A DNA stretch of 64,000 bases from Phytoseiulus persimilis (lineage: Eukaryota > Arthropoda > Arachnida > Mesostigmata > Phytoseiidae), in contig CM075101.1 of assembly GCA_037576195.1 (NCBI GenBank), positions 5,022,001-5,086,000 of the forward strand, given 5' to 3'. Each line of letters starts with the position of its first letter. Position 1 is the first letter of the stretch. Both the position numbers and the translations under genes were made by a program. This document shows, one piece after another, positions 39,154-64,000 of the stretch. The notes under the pieces were generated by a model. It did no database searches. It saw only the letters and a list, made by a program, of their open reading frames with translations, and was not told the DNA's origin.

Positions 39154-40489
39154 AAAAAGCGAGCCAACCTGCAAGTAACCAGTCGAAAAAGAAGAAACGA
39201 AAAGGGAATGGTCGGAACGGGAAATTCGATTTTTTTTTTCGGACGGACCGAACGCTCGCGGCGTCTGTCTGGCTGAGAACACCGCGATTTCGCTCCGCCG
39301 ATCGCGAATAAGTCCTGATCGAAGTATTTTCTTCATTCCCGACCGCCGGCCCTTTTCAACTTTCCCGTATTTTGGATTTTCGTGACGTTTCCCTTTGAAT
39401 TCCAAACTACCCGATCCGATTGTTCCCTACTTTCACCATTTCCGAGTATCCTGCGACCATTGCTCGTGATGCGCATGAAGTTCGCAGTGAGCGCGATCGA
39501 TCAAAAACCTCCTGCGTCTTTCATGGACACGAGGACGGATAACCGAATTCGCTTGCAGTGGGCGAAGCCTTAAATCAATTAGGCGGCTCCGGCCGACTCA
39601 TACCCGGACAGCGGTTACAAGACAGATAACGTCACTCATGGAAATGATGTCGATAACGCCGAGGGTTACAAAACCGTCAACGATAATGACTGAATAATCG
39701 ACACTGAACAGAAGCGTCACATGTTTTTGAATGCAACGCTCCAAATAATGAATTGACTTGTGGTTCGCAGGAATTTTCTGCCCCGTTCGGCACGCTTGCT
39801 TCCGCGGCCCGTTTCAGAGGAACAATTTCTGACCGACTCCTGTCACGTATCGCGATTTGTCTCAAGTAGCCCGAATAGATCAGCGGGAACACCTTGTTCC
39901 TGGATCCTGGGGCTATATGGATTCCTAATCCTCACGTTCCTCGATTGATGTTCAGCGTACAACCTCGATTTCACGGAACTGCTCCGACCGAACGGAGCGC
40001 TATGAATTGTTCTGGAGCAATATCTAGATGAGTGAGCTCGCTTCTGGAGACAAATGGGCGTCCGAGTTCCTTTTCCAAGACTCTCATCCGAGATTCGAAG
40101 GGGCAACAGCGCAGCAGTTCGCAGCAGTCTCTTCCGACCAAGCCGGACCTTCCCGACATTAGTCAACGTGTTCTAAATATTCAACTCCACACTGATTGCT
40201 ACGTATAATGAGTTTCTCTAGATGAGTAGGAGATATCAGAAATGAGCTCGGGTTCTTGCTCAATCGATTGCTTTTTGAATGAGTTTCATTCACCGGCGGG
40301 ATCCGAGCGATGGAGGGTCTTGGCTTCGAATTACAGCGCTCGCACGACGAATGGATTCACGGACGAGAAGGGTAGAATTAATTGTTTTGAAATCGATTCA
40401 GACGACTTCGTAACTGAGGGAGTGTGTGTGCGCGTTAAGCTGATCATTCGAACAGGTGAAATGAAGCGTACGGTGATAGTGTTGATGAT

Positions 40490-40546
40490 GTTGGTAGTAG
40501 CGGTGGTGGTGGTGGTGGCGGCGGCTGCTGCGGCGGCGACGATGGT
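40490..40546. repeat. GGT/GCN trinucleotide repeat
   Basis: A run of GGT passing into GCG and GCT triplets. It opens poly-Val/poly-Ala frames on the plus strand and poly-His/Arg frames on the minus strand, which accounts for the long overlapping open frames over 40.4-41.2 kb. Confidence 0.8.
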
Positions 40547-40997
40547 GGGTGATCACATTGATGGATTGGCTTATTTGAAGCACTAATAAATGACACTCAG
40601 CACCGACCTTCCGCTTCTCCTCCTCCTCGCGCTTTTTCTTCTTCTTTCTCCGCCTCCGCGGATAACGACGGCGACAAGGAACAAGTAGCTTTGGCAACAT
40701 CAGATCCGTCGACGATTCTGCGTTATTGGTCTCGCGTTTTCCTCCGAGCTCGTCTGCGCGAGCCGTGTTCCCTCGTAGGACAACTTGCGATTCGACACCT
40801 CGTATTAGTTCATTCTGATATCCCCGGCAACCAAGATTCGCGACGACGTTTTTCCTTCGTACCCGGTCTAGAACCGTCTCTGAGATCATGTTCTGAACGA
40901 TGCGCGATCGGATCAGCTCCTCCCGCGTCCGGTTCGTCATCTCTGTCGTTGTTGGTGACAAACCCACCAGACACATCTGAAGCGTCGACCTGGACTT

Positions 40998-41030
40998 CAA
41001 CGACGACGACAACAACAACAACTGCACCAC
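40998..41030. repeat. ACG/ACA trinucleotide repeat
   Basis: Repeated ACG then ACA triplets. A similar GCG/GCA run follows at about 41190-41225. Confidence 0.75.
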
Positions 41031-41997
41031 CAGCGATGACGAGGTCGGTGGTGCTGTTGTTGACTGGTGACGGCAGTAGCAGGGACCAGAAAAGAGCAGC
41101 GGCAGTTGGTTTCGTTCGTTCCTTCCTTCGCTTGTTCGCTCGAGGCGCTCGTCGCTGTCGGAATCGAGGCGGAGCTTCGCCGGCAGTCCCCATAGCGGCG
41201 GCGGCGGCGGCAGCAGCAAAAACAGCAACCATGTGAACAAGCTTCAGCGACAACAGTAGACAGGGTTGGACAGACAGCAGACAGGCTTCCGCTGCTGCGT
41301 CTTCTTCTGCTGGATTCATGTTCTGAAGGAAGGCTCCAGCACGGACCAACAGCAGGCGTCTTTCTTCAACTTGTCACATGCGTCCTTACCTGCTTCCTCG
41401 CTCGCTCGATCGTCTGCCCGCTAAACCCGCTTGCTTGTTTGCAGCGAACGAGCTCACGAAGCAAGCGACGGAAGAAACACAGACGGACACAAACTGAAAA
41501 TATGTTTCCTCTCGTGTTCGGCAGTCGTCGGTCCGTCGTCAGCAGCAAGCCGACCGACCGGCCGTCGGGTCCGCTGACTGGTCGGCGATGTTTCTAACCC
41601 GACTCGCCCGCCGTGAAACTGTTGGGCTGACTTTCCGAGCAACTCGTCACCTTCATTCATCATGGACGCGCTTGTGTAGATACTTGTAAACTCCAGAAAG
41701 AGGCTCGCACGCATCGTTCCAGGGTGCGCAAAGGCCACGGTGGGGATGGGACTAATCGAAGGAGGCAAACATCAAATTCATTTTTCTTACGACGCACTCC
41801 TGTGATCAAGGTCGAAGCTTCGCCTCGAGATGCACGCCCCAGATGAGGAACTAAACGCACCGCCAAACCGTCAAAATCGAGTGATGCCGATTGCTGAGAA
41901 GCAGTCGATAAGAACGCTGTTCCTGAACTCTCGAGGGCCGACGACGTCACTCGCATCACTAACTACGATCTGGAGTTATACAGAAATTGAGCCAGTC

Positions 41998-42205
41998 GAC
42001 CAACTGAGCAGTCAGTCAGACAGCCAGGTCGGCTGGTCGAGCGGCAAGCGAGCGACTAGTCGCGCAGGAAGTGAAGAAGATTTCTACACTTTAGCTCGGT
42101 CTCCCAGGGGACCTCTGCTCTCATCGGTCATGGCGCCGCGACAGGCGAGCGACCGAGCGAGCATTCAGCTCTGCGAGCGACTGACTGAATCAGTCAATTC
42201 ACTCA
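41998..42205. repeat. Tetranucleotide arrays (CAGT)n, (GCGA)n, (CTCA)n
   Basis: Short arrays of CAGT, CAGC/GGTC, GCGA and CTCA units, interrupted but each in 4-bp phase. Confidence 0.65.
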
Positions 42206-43208
42206 CTAAAGACTCATCTCTTCTTTATTTCCACGCTTCGTTCGAATTTCCATTTTTTTTCCCCCAGAAGGGTCTCTGCCGAACCCTGTGACCCCGTTTC
42301 CGAACCACGGGTGCTGCCGGCGTTTATCAATCCTCATGATTTTTCCGAGACGTTCCGAAGAACGACAAAACCGAGGGAGATTGCGGATTCGCTCATGATA
42401 GCTGCGAGGAGCGTCGAGTTTCCATTTCTGCCGGGCAGTGGGAACGTGTTGATACAGATAGCTGCTCAAACAATGATCTCCTAGCGGAACACGGCGGTGG
42501 CGTTCATTTGTTTGAGCGTTATTACGGTAATGTTGCAGATGATAGCGACAACGGCGATTGATATTTATGAATAAAATCTCAATTTGCACGGAAGAGATGG
42601 AACATGACACACGTGTTAACAAATCGCTCCGCAAACACTGGATCCGGATCGTGGTGAACCATCGAGAACGCGATGGTGTTGACCGAGGAAAATTTGCTCC
42701 CATCGAACGGGCGAAAAGCCTCTGACAGAATTTTCCAAGCACGAGTCCTGCTTCCGACTAGGTTCGGGAGTTTTTTATTTGTACATCAAATGGAGCCTCC
42801 GAGTCCGGTCGTGACGGAAGCTTGCTCCGCTTCTGTGGCTTCAAAGCCTTCACACGGGAAGAGGTAGTTCTACAGAAGATCGCAGCGTCGAACAGAGGTG
42901 TCAGCCTGGAAATAATGAGACGATCTGTGGAGCGTAAGATGAAACTCCAGAATTGCGTCGGTGCGGTTTCCTGTTGGAATCAATCTTAATTTGCATCGCG
43001 CCCCGTTCGACGACAGATCCGACAGAATGGAGCAGCGGCAGTGAAGTGCAGCGACGCTACCGTGACGCAATCCATGGTGGAGCGATTTGTTATGGGAGTT
43101 GTTGTCGTCGCCTGTTTAGATCGTCTTCGTCGTCGTCAACATAAATATTCCGCACGCAAAGAAGCCCCGAAAGGGAAAGTCAGCCACCACGGATCCATCA
43201 ACTCATCC

Positions 43209-44966
43209 ATCAATCATTGAATTCATTCGCTTCAATTTTGTCGCCGTTCGTTCAGCTCTCGTCTCAGTTTCACTTATAGGATCGTTTAGAGCGGCATGTC
43301 TCCGCTGTCGTAGATAACATTGACATGAACAAGTCCTCCTGTGCCGGCGCCGTTATCTATTTGACGACTGCACGGGGACGCTCCTGTAATTTAGCCAGAC
43401 AGCGCGTTTCTGCGCGTGAACGCGAATACGGAACAGTTCGGTATGGAACAATGGGTTGTAATCACTTACATCCAACCTCGATCGGAATCTTCCGCTGAAG
43501 CAGACCAAAGCCGTTTTCGATCGCTGGCTCGTGTGTTCCGATCTCTCGATGCCAGACTTCGAGATTCGAAAAACTTCCTTGAACCGTTGGACGCCTCGGC
43601 CGATTCCGATGAATAGAAATTGATTTGCTGGTCTCGAATGATTCATGAGTAGAACGCCGCCAGACCGCCGAAACCCTTTTCCTCCTGGGCCGCTATAGAC
43701 TGAGGCAACGGCGCAAGATCGAGGCGGTGGTATCGCCGTACGACGACCGATTCACACTGATTCAATAGTCTCTGCTCGTCACTCCCGTCTCAAATTCCCT
43801 CATTTTCTATCACAGGCCATTTGCCCTGGTCGCGAGGAAGAGGGCTTTCGTTTCCCCAGGGGCTGCTTTCTTTTGCGTCGTCGACATCCCGTCGGTCGGT
43901 CGGCCCTGTCGGGTGGTTGAGGCTCGTTAGTTCACATTCATTTAGAGACGAATCTCGATTGAAACGTTCTCAGTGAGTCGGCGTGTTCCTATTCGGTTTG
44001 TTTGTGTCGCGTGCCCGTCTCGCAGAGGTGGAAATGCTGTAAAAAACAGCTTTCGACCATTCAACTCATAGGTGAGTGGTTTCAGCGGCTGCAGTCAGGG
44101 TGTCTGTCTGCGTGGCTCGTTCAGTTAGGCCTAATGACTGCGGCGATGTATTAAATGATGTAAATGATGTCCTGGCCGCGCTACCCAGACGAATGATTAA
44201 TCAACTCCAGCTCAGAGGCTGTCCTTTTGTCGCCTTCCGAAGCACCTTCGCTTCCTGACTCCACTGTTTCCAACTTGGTTCCGTCTGTTTGTTTGCACGT
44301 GGATATTCCCTACCAGGGGAGTTACGCGGAACGCGTTCGGACATCACTTCGTGGGTCTGAATCGAGTTGCGCTCTCACTTCAACACGATTAGCGGCTTCT
44401 ACACGTGATGAGTCGATGGCACTCGTAGTGTTTCCGGTTGATCGATTCCATCAATCAGCGCCTCTGCTGCGCCTGATCAGCCTCGATAAGCGACCGCAAA
44501 AACGCATTGTTTTCCGAATGTTCATTTTCTTCGTTCCTACATTATCGATGTCTTCGGCCGTGGTTGAACTTGGCGCGCGCTCCAGCGTTGCTTTCGGTAA
44601 TTCCTCGCTCGGAAAAGCCGGCAGAACGCGACCGTGACTCCGATGAATTCCAGGATGAAAAGAGGGACGGGGTTCGTCCCATGGCTCCATTCTAATGAAT
44701 CCACTCGCGACCTTCAGAGGCCTTTACGACTCCGCGTGAGGATCCCTCAGTGGAGCGATTCGATGGCGAGGAAGCCACCTTGTCACAGACTGGACGCGTG
44801 ACATAAAACGCATCGGGGCTCTTCTTGAAATTTCGCCATTCCTGATTCCACCACGGTTGATCCCTCATCCTCGATCTCCGCATTGCGGCCAAGCTCGGTT
44901 CGAACCAAACCGGTCAAACCAGAGGATCGCGGAGGTGATATCGTTCAATGGGGCACTCATCAATCA
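43209..44966. promoter_or_regulatory. Cluster of PBC/Hox-type TGATTRAT sites
   Basis: Four matches to the Exd/Pbx-Hox composite TGATTRAT (either strand): ATCAATCA at 43209-43216, the 10-bp palindrome TGATTAATCA at 44194-44203, ATCAATCA at 44450-44457 and at 44959-44966. They lie 2.0-3.8 kb upstream of the Dfd start codon. By base composition about 0.1 site would be expected in this span. Dfd autoregulates through such sites in Drosophila, so an autoregulatory enhancer is a reasonable hypothesis. Confidence 0.4.
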
Positions 44967-45615
44967 TCCTCCGCCAGTTGGATGGATACTTCAGGACTAT
45001 TATTACTGAGCGAAAAGTTTCACACAACCTATCTCGAAGGCTTGCGTGTCTCTCTAGTTGTGACAACGTCATCGCGTCATATCGTTCACCGATTGGGCGA
45101 GAGGCTGCAACCCAACCTGATTGCGCCACTTCAAGCGACAATACTGATAAGACCAAGAGAAACGTCAACTGTCATCGCGGTGAGCGACCAACCTCGTTTA
45201 GCGGCGAAACCGTTATCAACGTCGCCGCATCTTCAGTTCAATCATCATCATTGTCGCCATTCCCATCGTGAACAGGGTGTAACGCATCAGGGTTGGCTTG
45301 ATTTCGAGTCTGTAGGCTCCTGACACCGATTCTGCTCTTTTTCTCTAGATGCTCCTTACAACGGTAACGAACGCCTTTTTTTTCCGATGTTCCATATGCT
45401 TCGGCAACAACTGTTATGATTATCGCTTTGACCACGATAAAAACATTTTCATCGATCGCCACGGAGGGAGTAGAGACGTCATTCATCAAAGTGTAGCCGT
45501 GTTTTTGCTCGGAAGCATTTTTCTCTCTAAACTGTAACATAACCTACATCGTACGCGCGCGTTCGATACTCGTCTCGGAATGCAGAGAGATGTGCATATA
45601 ATAGTACGCGGTTCA

Positions 45616-45623
45616 TATATAAG
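45616..45623 (+). promoter_or_regulatory. Candidate TATA box
   Basis: TATATAAG matches the TATAWAAG consensus, 1.35 kb upstream of the Dfd ATG. Surrounding sequence is rich in CATATATA microsatellite, so it may be fortuitous. Confidence 0.3.
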
Positions 45624-45654
45624 AGCACGCTGTGAATTTTTTCCCGTGATTCGA

Positions 45655-45705
45655 ATATATATGTGCTCACATATATATGCGTAGGTGTACATACATATAT
45701 ACGAG
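45655..45705. repeat. TA/CATA-rich microsatellite
   Basis: Alternating TA with ACATATAT units. A similar tract occurs at 58240-58272 in Dfd intron 2. Confidence 0.7.
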
Positions 45706-45756
45706 GGTGTATGTAATGCCAAAGGTGGTAGCTGGCGAGCTTTCGTTAGTTTCGAG

Positions 45757-45811
45757 CGAGCAGCCAGCCCGCAGTCGGGCTGGCTCACTCACTGCATGGC
45801 TGGCTGGCGGC
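45757..45811. repeat. Degenerate (CAGC)n/(GGCT)n array
   Basis: CAGC units followed by their complement-like GGCT units in 4-bp phase, upstream of the CCAAT module of Dfd. Confidence 0.7.
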
Positions 45812-45971
45812 AAGAAAGGAGCTCAGCGAGCACCAGTGACGGCGGCAGCAGCAGCAGCAGCGGTGGCGTCGACGACGACGGCGGGGTATATACATAGTGA
45901 GAAGCTATATAGCTGCTGCCGGTGCCGTCGGTTGAGTATACATATATATGTGATTGGACGCATACATAGAG

Positions 45972-46041
45972 CCAATGGCGGGTCGCGGAGACCCGCCTCG
46001 CGCGCTGATTGGCCGCCGGTAGGCAGAGCCCTCTCGCCAAT
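45972..46041 (+). promoter_or_regulatory. CCAAT-box module upstream of Dfd
   Basis: CCAAT at 45972-45976, ATTGG (inverted CCAAT) at 46008-46012 and CCAAT at 46037-46041. Between the first two lies a perfect 8-bp inverted repeat, GGCGGGTC and GACCCGCC (45977-45984 and 45990-45997), with a 5-nt loop. Clustered NF-Y boxes in GC-rich DNA 0.9-1.0 kb before the ATG mark this as the best candidate core promoter for Dfd. The transcription start itself cannot be placed. Confidence 0.5.
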
Positions 46042-46106
46042 GGCAGCCGGCGCTCGCGTTGAGGAGTCCTTCGAATCGTGCTGTAGCGCCGCCGCGGGCC
46101 GCAACC

Positions 46107-46231
46107 ATCAAGCGAGCGAGGGAGCAAGCAAGCAAACCAACCGACCAACCAGGCAGCCAGCCAGCCAGGCCATCCAGCCAGCCAGCCGGAGGACTGCGTG
46201 CGGTGTTTTCTGACGGACGGACGGTCGGTCG
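46107..46231. repeat. Tetranucleotide arrays (CAAG/CAAC)n, (CAGC)n, (GGAC)n
   Basis: About 125 bp in which nearly every step of 4 bp repeats a related 4-mer: GCGA, CAAG, CAAC, CAGC, GGAC and GGTC. It probably lies in the Dfd 5' leader or proximal promoter. Confidence 0.75.
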
Positions 46232-46969
46232 GAACAATCATTACAATACCTAAATCATCGACAACAAAACGGCTGCACCAGCAGCAGTGGCAACAGAGAC
46301 TGGTACCTCGGTACTTCAGAGGTTGCAGTGGCGGAATAGCGAGAGCTTCGATACAGCTGGAGCTAGTGTGTGGTGTTCACTCGTGAACGTGATGAATTAA
46401 AATCAGTGGTGCTGTGATGTTGGGCTACATGCGTACCCGTGTCCGTGAATCTTGAGCCGGATCGGCGCGACATACAGCTCCTCGTGGTCGATCCTCGTCG
46501 TCAACAGTCCGTTCAGCCGTGAATTATCAACGATTTCCGAGCTCGACTCGGTGGTGCTAGTGCTGCAAGTGCGAAGAACTGCGTTCGCGTGAGCCGTTGA
46601 GACTTCGATTCTTGCTCGAGGAATACTTGTCGCCGATGCTTCGGAGGTGTTCGGAACCTCGTCCTGATCATGCGAATACTCGGGGAAGACATGTGAATCT
46701 CTTACGCGTTTCGCCGCTGGCCCAGTGCGATCGTGCCGCCGTCACTGCAACGGCAGCAGCTGTTCGGCAGCTGTAGGCTGACTCCATCGCGATAGTCAGC
46801 GCGCGTAAAATTTACGTGCCACGATAGTATTCCGTCGCTCGGATTCGTGCGGTCGTCGGTGGTTCCGGCGCGGGCAGCGGATCGGTCCGCGCTCGATATC
46901 GGTCCTCGTGTCTCCACGATACATCTCCTGTAGTTTGATTGAGGCGATCTCTGACCGGTGCAGTTTCCG

Positions 46970-61518
<14,549 letters not shown>

Positions 61519-62646
61519 ATATACCTTATCATAGAAGAACGCATCCATGAAAGTTCGGATGCGAAACGAAAAACGAACCGATCGCCTGGAAAAACGACGC
61601 GACGGAACCGGCGCCATCAAATCCTAATCAGCAGCATCTACTGCGACGACGAAAACTAGAAAAAGGCCCACAGATTTTCAGTCCCGTGTCCAGGAATGAA
61701 GGGGCTACTCCGAGACTCTGCTCGTACTCAACAGTAAGAACATCAATCAACAAAGAAACCAAGCGAGCATGGATACGTTTCGATGCGGAACGACTCGAGC
61801 TAAAAGAGAGAGTTAACTCATCGATTGATACCTGTTGTGTGTGGGCTGCTCACTCACCTTCTTCTGTTGATCCAGTCAAGAGCTGGATCGGAGAGATCGT
61901 TGTAAAAACTGAAGTTCCAATCCTCTGTGTACATACTTAGAGAAACAAGTATCCCATTGGGCGGTGAAAGATTCCAATCTGCTCGTACTTTGCAAACAAC
62001 CAACAAATGGAAACCAACCAACCGAGCAAGCAACCAACCCACCTAGCTCTGTTCAGTAAAGCTTCCCATCTACGGATTTTTCCTCAACAAGCCATCACAA
62101 GCATCATTTCATTTATCGATTGATCTTTCGATTGTGATAATGGCTGCGATGGAATGTGTTAAACTTTTCGTCCTTGGAATCCGTTCCGAGAGCGTTCTCA
62201 CATCCAAACTGAATCAAACATGACGTGAACCTAACAACGGAAACTCTAGTCTTCATTGTTTCCTTCGACTTTTTTCCTATTTGGCATCCACCCGCTGCAG
62301 TCCATGTGTCTGCTAAAGCTGACCTCGCGCCATACGCATGAATGTGAATGTTTTTCCAATAACTCCAAGTCGATCATTGCGATCTTTTTCAAGAGGATAG
62401 GGAGGACAGGGAGGGAAGCCGCGAGAACTCCATGTGACCATTAGCCATGGAGTCGTCCGATCAACTCATCGCCGACAGGTTGAACACGTAAGGGGTAAAC
62501 AAGGAGGATTTCTAAGCCCACATCGGCAGGGGCTGGTCGATGGGGATGTGGGCAAGCAAGAACGGGAGGAACGCATCGCGTGTTCAGGCACTTAAGGTCT
62601 CATTGGTTTTGGCGTTTCTTAGGAGATACTCACATCGGTTTCACTC

Positions 62647-62652
62647 AATAAA
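62647..62652 (+). terminator. Dfd: Possible polyadenylation signal of Dfd
   Basis: AATAAA about 1.13 kb after the Dfd stop. It is the first canonical hexamer I noticed downstream. Another lies at 63603-63608. Confidence 0.35.
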
Positions 62653-63401
62653 TGTTTAGCAGGATACATGGATCGAGTGGTTTGTGAACGAATCTGAGGA
62701 ATGAATGATGAAACATCTGGTGAACAACTGTAGAGCAATCATTGTGAGTGTTGTGTTTTTCCCAAAAAAAAAAAACAGAGCGGGAGAGCCGGGTAGTGCA
62801 AAGACTAGTCTACACTCGTCGAGTTCTGGCAGTCTAAATTGCGTGTAGCACGCAGGGTGCGGACTCACCTGAATGTTCTGACGTTCATAACGACTATCAA
62901 TTGAGACGGAGACGATCATAACTATTCGAGATAATTCGAAACTCTGTTCGGAAAGATGTGATACTAACGAAAACTACCGATAAGCTAAGAACACCACCTT
63001 CGACGGCCCGCACAGAGTCGAACCGCACCCTGCGTTGGACATCACAAGCGCTACAAAACATCATTGAAGGAGTATCCATGTAAACTTGTTTGCGAGTTAG
63101 GTAACTGAGGCGCCATTGTACTCTACATGAAGTGAAAGCAGTAGTCGACTAAGTGACACAAATCATGAAGACCTTGATGATGGAAAAAAGATAAAACAGC
63201 AAAGACCTTCAGAACCTCCGATGGCGGTCGAGATGAAGAACCAATTCATTGCCTGCGTGGCCAGCGAGTGAGAGCGAAGAGGTGATGTAGAACTGAAAAA
63301 GGAGAAGGACGACAGCTCCTATCTGTCAGCTCAGCGCCTTCGGGATCTGGATCCTTTTTGAGGCATCTCTTCTAGATAGATAGAACCACCCGTCGATGAA
63401 G

Positions 63402-63432
63402 TGATTGATCGATTGATTGATTGGTTGGTTGA
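63402..63432. repeat. (GATT)n then (GGTT)n array
   Basis: Repeated GATT/GATC units followed by GGTT units. By its sequence it contains two TGATTGAT matches to the PBC-Hox composite. Confidence 0.75.
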
Positions 63433-64000
63433 CTCCTTGAAAGATGGCTGACGACGATGCGCCAGACTCCTCGCTTCCAATTGTAAGCGTGCCGCATGCG
63501 TCGGATCTGAAAGATGTTCATGCCGATCGAGAGGAGTAGAAAAACTTGAAGCGGGGTCTCCCTTGGAGTGCGCACATACCCGCGTAACGACTGAGATGAT
63601 CAAATAAACCGTGGATTGTGAGTCGGATCAAGTGTGCTCCTTTGAAACCAGGATCTAGCTTATATTTCGACCATCGACTCAGGGGCGCGCGCGAGCATGA
63701 TCGGCCATTGTTAGAGCGGTCCTCCTTTCGGTTTGCGTTACCGTACGATCCTTTGAGGTCCGTTTTCTGGACTCGATCATGGAGGGTGGATCTTTCTCGT
63801 TTGGCTCATGCCTCGACCATTAGTTGAGCAGAGACAATTGTCGCATGGGGTGTTCGAGGAAGGAGAAACTCCGGAAAGCGAATCATCCCGTGGAAGAAGG
63901 CGCCCTCCGATTGGGATGTCCTCGCGGAACGCGATACATGTAGCGGCCATTGGACCATTGAATGAGTATGGTTTCTCATCAAATGGAGACCGTTGAGCGT

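Larger units (their letters stand above)
35702..45600. other. Dfd upstream region, no supported gene
   Basis: About 10 kb with no convincing coding sequence but dense simple repeats, perfect short palindromes and homeodomain-type motifs, described separately. Long open frames at 40.4-41.2 kb are created by GGT/GCN/ACN triplet repeats. The most likely role is upstream regulatory DNA of the Hox gene that follows, which is an inference from position. Confidence 0.45.
61519..64000. other. 3' flank of Dfd
   Basis: Probably 3' UTR followed by intergenic DNA. It holds further 4-bp arrays (CCAA-type at 62007-62042, GATT-type at 63402-63432) and an isolated ATCAATCA at 61742-61749. No further gene is recognised. 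Confidence 0.5.

Noticed and set aside
40398-41240. 280-codon minus-strand and 181-codon plus-strand overlapping frames
   Set aside because: Both are opened by GGT/GCN/ACN triplet repeats (poly-His/Arg, poly-Thr/Ala). There is no conserved motif.
35702-46969. miR-10, expected near Dfd in arthropod Hox clusters
   Set aside because: No match to the mature miR-10 core was seen on either strand by eye here or elsewhere in the window. A proper search could change this.

Overview
The window looks like arthropod nuclear DNA. It has GT-AG introns, mostly 75-150 bp long, GC content near 50%, and a Hox gene and a MyTH4-FERM myosin both of arthropod type. The Hox gene stands alone and its homeobox is cut by two introns at unusual places. 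With the GC content, this points to a phytoseiid predatory mite such as Metaseiulus (Galendromus) occidentalis, whose genome is known for dispersed Hox genes and rapid intron turnover. The species call is an inference.

Layout. 1-10.2 kb: mostly unrecognised sequence, with a decayed pancreatic-type lipase gene on the minus strand (about 3.17-4.25 kb). 10.25-20.36 kb: a complete plus-strand unconventional myosin. I placed 23 coding exons, and their phases all agree (6,813 nt, 2,270 residues): motor, three IQ motifs, charged helix, acidic and proline-rich linker, MyTH4-FERM, MyTH4-FERM. 20.4-35 kb: intergenic, with an eroded R1/Jockey-type non-LTR retrotransposon relic (about 26.9-28.76 kb, poly(A) end). 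Right after it lies a 45-bp minisatellite present in both orientations. 35-47 kb: no convincing genes. This stretch is rich in degenerate 4-bp and 3-bp repeats, palindromes and candidate homeodomain/PBC-Hox sites, and reads as Dfd upstream regulatory DNA. 46.97-61.52 kb: Deformed (Hox4). I placed seven coding exons with agreeing phases (1,083 nt, 360 residues), with introns of 8.8 kb and 3.3 kb that themselves hold promoter-like modules. 61.5-64 kb: 3' flank, with a possible polyadenylation signal near 62.65 kb.

The two intact genes are functionally unrelated: one is an actin motor, the other a head-segment selector transcription factor. No other Hox gene was seen, and I found no miR-10 sequence by eye. 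The most notable signals are the doubly split homeobox, the isolated Dfd, a cluster of TGATTRAT sites 2-4 kb upstream of the Dfd start, repeated CCAAT plus tetranucleotide-repeat modules at the Dfd 5' end and in both large introns, the inverted 45-bp minisatellite, and the lipase pseudogene.
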